DNA of 7,984 nt from Ga0077527 sp049433545. GTDB lineage: Bacteria; Pseudomonadota; Gammaproteobacteria; Burkholderiales; SG8-41. Of the stretch, positions 1 through 5,426 are shown one piece after another. The first letter of the stretch is position 1, and the number at the start of each line of letters is the position of its first letter. A program made the translations under genes and the position numbers. The stretch lies in assembly GCA_049433545.1 (NCBI GenBank), contig JBMTEY010000119.1, positions 1-7,984 on the forward strand. Direction: 5' to 3'. The notes under the pieces are model-generated. The model did no database searches, had not been told where the DNA came from, and saw only the letters and a program-made list of their open reading frames with translations.

Positions 1-57
1 GCCGCTGACGAGCAGTGTCGAGGCGCCCAGGACTGCGGCGATCAGTGCGTGTTTCAT
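1..57 (-). CDS. Secreted or lipoprotein-like protein, N-terminus only (partial)
   Basis: The gene reads leftward out of the window and only its first 19 codons are present (MKHALIAAVLGASTLLVSG). They form a short positive start followed by a hydrophobic, Ala/Leu-rich stretch, as in a Sec signal peptide. A GGGAG ribosome binding site lies 8 bases upstream of the ATG (about 66-70), which supports the start. The mature protein lies outside the window, so no function can be given. Small secreted proteins with starts of this kind are common behind ECF-type promoters, and a candidate for one is seen upstream. Confidence 0.6.
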   Translation of the reverse strand, partial: MKHALIAAVLGASTLLVSG

Positions 58-94
58 TATTCGGTCTCCCGTTGGTTGAGCAAAACAGTTCATA

Positions 95-120
95 AACGTC
101 GCAGCGCGGGTTTTTATTCC
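95..120 (-). promoter_or_regulatory. Possible ECF sigma-factor promoter for the leftward partial gene
   Basis: On the minus strand GGAAT (116-120) is followed, after exactly 17 bases, by CGTT (95-98). This resembles the general GGAA-N16/17-CGTT pattern of several ECF (group 4) sigma promoters. The -10 element would lie about 37 bases from the ATG at 57, a normal leader length. Only the spacing and short motifs support this, and the motif is short enough to occur by chance. Confidence 0.3.
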
Positions 121-234
121 TGCAGGCGGTGCAATGTAACAGCGTCAGGCGTCGGTGCGGTGATGCCGCGGGACCCGACTGCGTTCGGTATCCTCATGTT
201 TTTAATGGTGAATTAGAGGTTGTTGATACACGGC

Positions 235-651
235 TCAATCCCAGCCGCCGCCGCTGCGTTCGCGTTTGCGCAGGCCCTGCTTTTTTTTATCGTCCAGCCG
301 CCGCTGCTTTGAGGCGCGGGTGGGGCGCGTGGCGCGGCGCAATTTGGGCGGCGTCGCGGCGGCGCGCAACAGGTCGGCAAGTCGCGCCCGCGCATCGTCG
401 CGGTTGCGCGCCTGACTGCGGAAGCGCTGGGCGGTGATCACCAGCACGCCGTCGCCGGAGAGGCGCCGGCCGGCGAGCGCTGCCAACCGCGTTTTCACCG
501 CCTCCGGCAGGCTGCGCGAACGCGCGACGTCGAAGCGCAGTTCCACCGCGGTCGCCACCTTGTTGACGTTCTGGCCCCCGGGGCCCGAAGCATGGACGAA
601 ACGCTCGGTGATTTCCGACTCGTCGATGGTGATGGTGCGCGTGACTCGCAT
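235..651 (-). CDS. arfB: ArfB (YaeJ) alternative ribosome-rescue peptidyl-tRNA hydrolase
   Basis: A 138-residue protein of the release-factor superfamily. ArfB binds ribosomes stalled without a stop codon and hydrolyses the peptidyl-tRNA. The catalytic GGQ loop is present as GPGGQNVNK about residues 23-31, and a SLPE segment follows about residue 47. The basic, disordered C-tail contains the family signature RPTRASKQRRL followed by KKKQGLRKR; this tail enters the empty mRNA channel. The start at 651 gives the usual family length (about 140 aa, beginning with the 'ITIDESEI' strand). The frame stays open to an ATG at 714, which would add 24 residues with no family counterpart and would overlap the start of the divergent gene. 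No clear ribosome binding site precedes 651, so the start rests on family length. It is a stand-alone gene, divergent from the DUF6152 gene. Confidence 0.93.
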   Translation of the reverse strand: MRVTRTITIDESEITERFVHASGPGGQNVNKVATAVELRFDVARSRSLPEAVKTRLAALAGRRLSGDGVLVITAQRFRSQARNRDDARARLADLLRAAATPPKLRRATRPTRASKQRRLDDKKKQGLRKRERSGGGWD

Positions 652-712
652 ATCGGAATGAGTATAAAGTAGCGCGCCGGAATCTTCTGCGACAACCCTG
701 GAGTAGTCTGCC
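652..712. promoter_or_regulatory. Short divergent intergenic region, arfB / DUF6152 gene
   Basis: These 61 bases separate two divergent starts and are more AT-rich than their surroundings. TATAAA at 663-668 could be a plus-strand -10 element giving a leader of about 38 bases. On the minus strand TATACT (661-666) could serve arfB but would give an almost leaderless transcript. No good -35 element is seen for either. The plus-strand gene has a CTGGAG Shine-Dalgarno ending 9 bases before its ATG at 713. Confidence 0.3.
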
Positions 713-1057
713 ATGATCCGCATCCTGTTTTTCGCGCTCGCCGCCGCTTTCAGCCTGTCCGCTTTTGCTCACCACGGCTGGAGCGAATACGACAACAGCA
801 AGGAACTCCGTCTCACCGGCACCATTGCCGAATCCGGCTACGAGCATCCGCACGGCCACATCCGGCTGGCGACGCCGGGCAAGACCTGGACCGCGGTGCT
901 GGCGCCGCCGTCGCGCATGAATGCGCGCGGACTGAATCCGGAAGCCCTGAAAAAAGGCGCGACGGTGACGGTGGTCGGCTACGCCAACCGCAACAAGCCC
1001 GAGGAGATGCGCGCCGAGCGCATCATCGCCGGCGGCAAGACCATCGAACTGCGATGA
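713..1057 (+). CDS. DUF6152 family periplasmic protein
   Basis: A 114-residue exported protein. A Sec signal peptide is clear (MIRILFFALAAAFSLSAFA, cleavage expected before HHGW). The mature start 'HHGWSEYD' followed by 'LTGTI', a central 'HPHGHI' and a late 'VTVVGY' with 'R-A-E-R' is the pattern I associate with DUF6152, a small beta-rich, probably OB-like fold of unknown function. The His-rich mature N-terminus could bind metal, but that is inference. The protein has no cysteine, so it is not an obvious DsbB/DsbA substrate. It is preceded by a GGAG site and overlaps the next gene by 4 bases (ATGA), which implies translational coupling. Confidence 0.8.
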   Translation: MIRILFFALAAAFSLSAFAHHGWSEYDNSKELRLTGTIAESGYEHPHGHIRLATPGKTWTAVLAPPSRMNARGLNPEALKKGATVTVVGYANRNKPEEMRAERIIAGGKTIELR

Positions 1058-1542
1058 CCGATCCCGGCGCGCCGCTGGCGGCGATCGAACGCCTGCCGCT
1101 GGCGGTGGCAATGCGCCACGAGCTGTGGCTGTACCCGTCCGTCGAGATCGTCCATATCATCGGTTTCGTCACGCTGGTGGGGTCGATACTGGTACTCGAC
1201 CTGCGCCTGCTCGGTTTGTCGAACGGAATTTCCGTGCGAGCGCTGGCGCGCCACGTGCTGCCGTGGTCGCTGGGCGCGCTGGTCTTGATCGTGCCCACGG
1301 GGCTGCTGATGTTCATCGCCCATGCCGGGGATTTTGTTTCCAACACCGCGTTCATCGTCAAGATGTCGCTGCTGTTCTGCGCCGGCATCAACGCCGCGGT
1401 GTTTCACGCCGGCGTGTTCCGCACGGCGGAAGCGTGGGACAGCGGAACCGAGGTGCCGGTTCCCGCAAAAATCCACGCCGTGGTTTCCCTGTTGATATGG
1501 ATCGGCGTGCTTGCCTGCGGCCGCCTCCTGGCGTACGTTTAG
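1054..1542 (+). CDS. DUF6644-like inner-membrane protein
   Basis: A 162-residue membrane protein with about four hydrophobic segments: near residues 27-50 ('VEIVHIIGFVTLVGSILVLDLRLLGL' region), 69-88, 103-119 and 143-160. The combination of a 'LYPSVEIVHIIG' entry motif, a 'DLRLLGL' turn and 'ARHVLPWSLGALVL' matches my recollection of DUF6644 proteins, which often sit beside DUF6152 genes. Conserved His and Arg residues near membrane faces would suit haem or quinone contact, but no function is established. The start is the ATG of the ATGA overlap with the DUF6152 gene; the stop is 3 bases before dsbB. The three genes are probably one transcript. Confidence 0.65.
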   Translation: MTDPGAPLAAIERLPLAVAMRHELWLYPSVEIVHIIGFVTLVGSILVLDLRLLGLSNGISVRALARHVLPWSLGALVLIVPTGLLMFIAHAGDFVSNTAFIVKMSLLFCAGINAAVFHAGVFRTAEAWDSGTEVPVPAKIHAVVSLLIWIGVLACGRLLAYV

Positions 1543-1545
1543 CGC

Positions 1546-2046
1546 ATGAATACACGACTCGGTTATGTCGCAGGCTTCGCCATCTGCGCGGCGCTGCTCG
1601 GTTTCGGCCTCTACCTGCAGTACGTGGACGGCGAGGATCCCTGCCCGCTGTGCATCTTCCAGCGCGTCGCCTTCATCGCGCTCGGTGTGGTGTTCCTGGT
1701 TGCGGCGATCCACGGGCCGCAAAAAACCGGCGCCGTCGTCTATGCCGTGTTTGGCGGATTGTGCGCGCTGACCGGCGCCGGCCTCGCCGCGCGCCATGTC
1801 TGGTTGCAAAGCCTGCCCGCCGACCAGGTGCCGGCCTGCGGCCCCGGACTGTCGTACATGCTCGAACAGTTTCCGCTGATGCGCATGCTGGAAAAAGTGC
1901 TGACCGGGTCCGGTGAATGCGCCGAGGCCGGCTGGAAATTTCTCGGCCTGACCATCGCCGGCTGGTCGCTGGTCTGGTTTATCCTGCTCGGCGGATTCGT
2001 GGTGTGGCTCGCCTGGCAGGCGCGCCGCGCGCCGTCTACGCCCTGA
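1546..2046 (+). CDS. dsbB: Disulfide bond formation protein DsbB
   Basis: A 166-residue quinone reductase of the inner membrane that reoxidises periplasmic DsbA and passes the electrons to ubiquinone or menaquinone. Both redox pairs are visible. The first is C33-P-L-C36 in the first periplasmic loop, followed by FQR with the conserved quinone-site Arg40. The second is C98 and C125 in the second loop, 26 residues apart. Four transmembrane helices fit about residues 7-25, 41-56, 63-81 and 132-156. Length is typical for betaproteobacterial or pseudomonad DsbB. It starts 3 bases after the stop of the DUF6644-like gene, so it is probably translated from the same mRNA. Its last 11 bases overlap the end of the convergent YdcH-like gene. 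No DsbA is in the window. Confidence 0.94.
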   Translation: MNTRLGYVAGFAICAALLGFGLYLQYVDGEDPCPLCIFQRVAFIALGVVFLVAAIHGPQKTGAVVYAVFGGLCALTGAGLAARHVWLQSLPADQVPACGPGLSYMLEQFPLMRMLEKVLTGSGECAEAGWKFLGLTIAGWSLVWFILLGGFVVWLAWQARRAPSTP

Positions 2047-2245
2047 TGTCGGGCGTCAGCTGCCGTTCCAGCAGGGTGATCTGGTCCTTGACCAGCAGCT
2101 TGCGTTTTTTCAGGCGCTGCAACTGCAGCTGATCCTGCACCGGTGACTGCAACAGGCGATTGATCACGTCGTCGAGGTCGCGATGCTCGAGCTTGAGTTC
2201 GGCGATGCGCGCTTCGATGGCTTCGGTTTCTTCGCGGTCGGGCAT
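2036..2245 (-). CDS. YdcH family (DUF465) small coiled-coil protein
   Basis: A 69-residue, highly charged, almost fully helical protein. An N-terminal stretch rich in Glu ('EETEAIEARIAELKLEHRDLDDVI') leads to 'LQRLKKRKLLVKDQITLLE', the hallmark C-terminal 'LKKRKL-x-KD-x-I' of DUF465/YdcH. Its function is unknown; the family forms short helical hairpins. The gene is convergent with dsbB, with an 11-base overlap of the two 3' ends and no terminator hairpin between them. It is divergent from the Mo-hydroxylase operon. No strong ribosome binding site precedes the ATG at 2245. Confidence 0.85.
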   Translation of the reverse strand: MPDREETEAIEARIAELKLEHRDLDDVINRLLQSPVQDQLQLQRLKKRKLLVKDQITLLERQLTPDIRA

Positions 2246-2315
2246 GTGGCGGCGGTGTATCGCAGGGGGAGTGCAGTATAGGACGAGACGCCGGCACGGA
2301 CAAGGCCGAATAACA

Positions 2316-2334
2316 ATAAGTATCTGATTTTAAA
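2316..2334 (+). repeat. 19-bp motif upstream of the Mo-hydroxylase operon, copy 1
   Basis: ATAAGTATCTGATTTTAAA lies in the AT-rich tract just before the operon. It ends 12 bases before the ATG at 2347 and runs into the AAAGGAA ribosome binding site. The same 19 bases recur at 6932-6950 with one change (A to T at position 12). The position suggests either the 5' leader and transcription-start area or a regulator site. No clear dyad symmetry is seen, so a classical dimeric operator is not obvious. Confidence 0.6.
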
Positions 2335-2346
2335 GGAATATTTAAT

Positions 2347-2811
2347 ATGTCCCAGACGCTGCAAGTGAACGGGCGCGCGCGTGTAACCAACGCCGACGCC
2401 GAAACTCCGCTGCTCTATGTATTGCGCAACGACCTCGGCCTCGTCGGCACGCGTTACGGCTGCGGCCTCGGCCAGTGCGGCGCGTGCACGGTGATCATCG
2501 ACGGCAAACCGGTGCAGTCCTGCGACGTGCCGCTGTCGGCGGTCGTCGGAAAAAACATCACCACCATCGAAGCGCTGGGTACGGATGAGGCACTGCATCC
2601 GCTGCAGCGCGCCTTCATCGCCGAACAGGCCGCGCAGTGCGGCTACTGCGCCAGCGGCATCCTGATGTCGGCCAAGGCCTTGCTCGACGTCAATCCCGAT
2701 CCCGATGATGCGGCGATCCGCGCCGCACTCGACGCCAACCTCTGCCGCTGCGGCACCCACGGCCGCATCCTGCGCGCGATCAAGCGCGCGGCCAAAGAGA
2801 TGAGGAAATAA
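2347..2811 (+). CDS. (2Fe-2S)-binding small subunit of a molybdenum hydroxylase
   Basis: A 154-residue electron-transfer subunit of the xanthine oxidase superfamily, closest in style to IorA (isoquinoline 1-oxidoreductase) and nicotinate dehydrogenase small subunits. The N-terminal plant-ferredoxin-type cluster ligands are C39, C44, C47 and C59 (C-x4-C-x2-C-x11-C, with 'GCGLGQCGAC'). The second, helical cluster has C98, C101, C133 and C135 ('QCGYCASG' and 'NLCRCGTHGRI'); Gln97 is the residue that contacts the Mo pterin in this family. Both clusters are complete. The start follows an AAAGGAA site 8 bases upstream. It is the first gene of the operon, and the large subunit begins 2 bases after its stop. 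No FAD subunit is present, as expected for the two-subunit type, which passes electrons to a cytochrome or another carrier. Substrate unknown. Confidence 0.92.
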   Translation: MSQTLQVNGRARVTNADAETPLLYVLRNDLGLVGTRYGCGLGQCGACTVIIDGKPVQSCDVPLSAVVGKNITTIEALGTDEALHPLQRAFIAEQAAQCGYCASGILMSAKALLDVNPDPDDAAIRAALDANLCRCGTHGRILRAIKRAAKEMRK

Positions 2812-2813
2812 CC

Positions 2814-4949
2814 ATGGCACAAGCGAAAGAAGCAGCGCCGCGCAAACTGCCGGGCAGCCTTGAAACCAACCGCCGGCTCGACCGCTGGATCACCATCAAC
2901 GCCGACGGCACGGTGACGCTGACCCCGGGCAAGGTCGAGATCGGCCAGGGCATCCTCACCGCGCTGGTGCAGATGACCGCCGAGGAGCTCGACATCGACG
3001 TCTCGCGCATCCGCCTGGTGCCGGCGAGCACGGCAGTCAGCCCCAACGAAGGCATCACCTCGGGCAGCCGTTCGATCCAGGAAAGCGGACTCGCGCTGCG
3101 CCACGCCGCAGCCGAGGCGCGCAGCCTGCTGCTCGAACGCGCAGCCAAGAAACTCGCCGTCACCCTCGAAAGTCTGACCGTCGCCGACGGCGTGATCACG
3201 GCGCGCGGCGGCGGCACGGCCACTTACTGGGAATTGACGTCGCCTGACCTGCTGGCGCGCGAATCCACCTTCGACGTCACCGCAAAAATGCCGGCCGAAC
3301 ACGTCGTCGTCGGCACCTCGCTCGCGCGCGTCGACCTGCCGCCCAAGGTCATGGGCAAGGCGGTCTACGTGCAGGACATGGTGCTGCCGGGCATGCTGCA
3401 CGGCCGCGTGTCGCGGCCGCCGGGACCGCGCGCGCGCCTGAAGTCGCTGGATGCGAAGGAAGTCGAACAGATGCCCGGCGTGGTCGCCGTGGTGCGCGAC
3501 GGTTCCTTCCTCGGCGTGGTCGCCGAGCGCGAAGAGCAGGCGATACGCGCCGAACGGCGGCTCGCGCGCATCGCGCAATGGACGCCGGGCGCAGACCTGC
3601 CGGCCAACGATCCGCGCGACCTGCTCAAGCTCGAAGCCGAAACCGAAGTCATCAGCGAGAAGGGCGACCCTGCGACCGCCGGCGCGAAACAGCTTTCCGC
3701 CGAATACACCAAGCCCTACAGCGCCCACGCCTCGCTGGCGCCGTCCTGTTCCGTCGCGCAGTGGGAGGGCAGCAAGGTGCGCGTGTGGACTCACAGCCAG
3801 GGGATCTTCCCGCTGCGCGGCGACATGGCACAGGCGCTGGGCATGAAGGAAGAAGACATCGTCATCACCCACGCCGAAGGCGCGGGCTGCTACGGCCACA
3901 ACGCCGCCGACGACGTGACCATGGACGCGGTGCTGCTCGCGCGCGCGGTGCCCGGCAGGCCGGTGCGCCTGCAATGGATGCGCGAGGACGAATTCGGCTG
4001 GGAACCGTTCAGCAGCCCGATGGTGGTGCGACTGAACGCGGCGCTCGACGCCAAGGGCAACATCGTCAACTGGAGCCACGAACTTTGGAGCCATGCCCAC
4101 AGCACACGACCCACCGGCAACAGCAAGAGCGGCGGCGTCAACCTGCTCGCGGCCTGGCATCTCGAAAAGCCGGTGCCCGCAGCCAAGCCCGGCAATCCGC
4201 CGCTGCCCGGCGGCGGCAGCCACCGCAACGCGATTCCGCTCTACGATTTTCCCAACCAGAAAGTCGTCAACAACCTGATCCGCAAATCGCCGCTGCGCAC
4301 CTCCGCGATGCGCGCGCTGGGCGGTTTTGCCAACGCTTTCTCCATCGAGGGCTTCATGGACGAACTGGCCGAAGCGGCGGGCGCCGACCCGGTGGAATTC
4401 CGCCTGCGCCACCTCAAGGATGCGCGCGCGAAAGCGGTGATCGAGAAGGCCGCGCAGATGGCCAAATGGAAACCCAATGAAAAAGGCGACGGCGAACGCG
4501 GCCGCGGTGTAGCCTTCGCGCGCTACAAGAACCTCGCTGCCTACCTCGCGGTGATTGCCGAAGTGCGGGTGGAGGAAGAAGTTCGGGTGCTGCGGATGTG
4601 GGCTGCGGTCGACGTCGGCCAGGCCATCAATCCCGACGGCGTGCTCAACCAGATCGAAGGCGGCATGATCCAGAGCGCGAGCATGGCGCTGAAGGAACGC
4701 ATCGATTTCGACAAGACCGGCGTCACCACGCTCAACTGGGAGGATTACCCGATCCTGCGTTTCGGCGAAGTGCCGGAGATTGAAGTTGCACTGATCAACC
4801 GTCCGGAAGCGCCGCCGGTGGGCGCCGGCGAAGGCACGCAGGGTCCGGTGGCCGCGGCGATCGCCAACGCCGTTTACAATGCACTGGGCGCGCGGCTGCG
4901 CGACATGCCGTTCACCCGCGACCGTATCGTCTCCGCTTTAAGTGCATGA
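2814..4949 (+). CDS. Molybdopterin-binding large subunit of a xanthine dehydrogenase-family hydroxylase (IorB-like)
   Basis: A 711-residue catalytic subunit that would hydroxylate a carbon of an (N-hetero)aromatic or other ring, using water as the oxygen source. Visible marks are: 'GKVEIGQGILTAL' (residues 39-51), the IorB/nicotinate dehydrogenase-type N-terminal cofactor motif; 'GAGCYGHNAADD' around residues 356-367, followed by 'GRPVRLQWMREDEF'; 'MRALGGFANAFSIEGFMDELA' in the second half; and the C-terminal 'GAGEGTQGPVAAAIANAV', in which E673 is the expected catalytic glutamate. No Tat or other signal peptide is seen, so the enzyme is probably cytoplasmic; many IorB relatives carry an export signal. 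An AGGA site lies just upstream. Cofactor-maturation (XdhC/CoxI-type) and cytochrome genes are not in the window. Family is firm; substrate cannot be read from the sequence. Confidence 0.92.
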   Translation: MAQAKEAAPRKLPGSLETNRRLDRWITINADGTVTLTPGKVEIGQGILTALVQMTAEELDIDVSRIRLVPASTAVSPNEGITSGSRSIQESGLALRHAAAEARSLLLERAAKKLAVTLESLTVADGVITARGGGTATYWELTSPDLLARESTFDVTAKMPAEHVVVGTSLARVDLPPKVMGKAVYVQDMVLPGMLHGRVSRPPGPRARLKSLDAKEVEQMPGVVAVVRDGSFLGVVAEREEQAIRAERRLARIAQWTPGADLPANDPRDLLKLEAETEVISEKGDPATAGAKQLSAEYTKPYSAHASLAPSCSVAQWEGSKVRVWTHSQGIFPLRGDMAQALGMKEEDIVITHAEGAGCYGHNAADDVTMDAVLLARAVPGRPVRLQWMREDEFGWEPFSSPMVVRLNAALDAKGNIVNWSHELWSHAHSTRPTGNSKSGGVNLLAAWHLEKPVPAAKPGNPPLPGGGSHRNAIPLYDFPNQKVVNNLIRKSPLRTSAMRALGGFANAFSIEGFMDELAEAAGADPVEFRLRHLKDARAKAVIEKAAQMAKWKPNEKGDGERGRGVAFARYKNLAAYLAVIAEVRVEEEVRVLRMWAAVDVGQAINPDGVLNQIEGGMIQSASMALKERIDFDKTGVTTLNWEDYPILRFGEVPEIEVALINRPEAPPVGAGEGTQGPVAAAIANAVYNALGARLRDMPFTRDRIVSALSA

Positions 4950-4965
4950 TTAAAAAGGTAAAAAA

Positions 4966-5394
4966 ATGAAAGTCCTGGTGATCCACGGCGCCGGCCTCAA
5001 CATGCGCGGCAAGGTGCAGCTCGAAGTCTTCGGCCCGATGACACTGGCGCAGTACGAGGAGCACATCCGCGGTTACGCGAAAGACCTCGGCATCGACGTC
5101 TCGTTCTTCCATTCCAACATCGAGGGCGAGGTCTGCAACAAACTGTTCGAGGCCTTCGACAGCGACATCGCTGGCGTGGTGATCAATCCCGGCGGCTACA
5201 CCACGGTGGCCGGCCCGCTGCGCGCGGCGATTGCGATGATGAAATTCCCGGTGATCGAAGTGCACCTCTCCAATCCCACCGCGCGCGGCGCGGTGTCGGT
5301 GATGCAGCCGGTGTGCAAGGCCTCGGTCTACGGCTTCGGCATCGAGAGCTACAAGTACGCGCTGAGCGGGATCAAGTCGCTGGTCAAAAAATAA
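4966..5394 (+). CDS. Type II 3-dehydroquinase-fold protein with altered active site
   Basis: A 142-residue protein with the length and fold pattern of type II dehydroquinate dehydratase (AroQ): 'VLVIHGAGLN', 'SNIEGEV', 'GVVINPGGYT', 'IEVHLSNPTAR' and a 'GFGIESYKYAL' end. Set against the residues known from Mycobacterium tuberculosis AroQ, it keeps Asn75 (N74), Glu99 (E98), His101 (H100) and Arg108 (R107). It has lost Asn12 (G10), the flexible-loop Arg19 (V17), the catalytic Tyr24 (F22), His81 (T80) and Arg112 (S111). Without the tyrosine base and loop arginine, normal trans-dehydration of 3-dehydroquinate is unlikely. The gene starts 16 bases after the Mo subunit, behind AAAAGGT, and precedes the FMN oxidoreductase. 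An operon-specific role on a catabolic intermediate is inferred, perhaps hydration, dehydration or ring opening. Automatic naming as aroQ would be misleading. Confidence 0.82.
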   Translation: MKVLVIHGAGLNMRGKVQLEVFGPMTLAQYEEHIRGYAKDLGIDVSFFHSNIEGEVCNKLFEAFDSDIAGVVINPGGYTTVAGPLRAAIAMMKFPVIEVHLSNPTARGAVSVMQPVCKASVYGFGIESYKYALSGIKSLVKK

Positions 5395-5413
5395 GGCAGG
5401 GCCGCTGACAGGC

Positions 5414-5421
5414 GGGGGAGG
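5414..5421 (+). promoter_or_regulatory. Strong Shine-Dalgarno site for the FMN oxidoreductase gene
   Basis: GGGGGAGG ends 5 bases before the ATG at 5427 and is the strongest ribosome binding site in the window. It fixes the start of the last operon gene and explains how translation restarts after the 32-base gap from the dehydroquinase-like gene. No promoter or hairpin is seen in the gap. Confidence 0.6.
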
Positions 5422-5426
5422 CTGCA

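Noticed and set aside
235..723. A longer ArfB starting at 714 or 723
   Set aside because: The extra N-terminal residues have no family counterpart and would overlap the start of the divergent DUF6152 gene. Starting at 651 gives the normal length.
2643..4412. A 589-codon open frame on the minus strand
   Set aside because: It lies antisense to the Mo-hydroxylase subunit, whose family motifs are clear. Its predicted protein is Arg/His/Ala-rich and of low complexity, as expected from the complement of a GC-rich gene.
4966..5394. Naming the gene aroQ
   Set aside because: The fold matches, but the catalytic Tyr, loop Arg and three more active-site residues are replaced, and the gene sits in a catabolic-type operon rather than beside accB/accC or shikimate genes.
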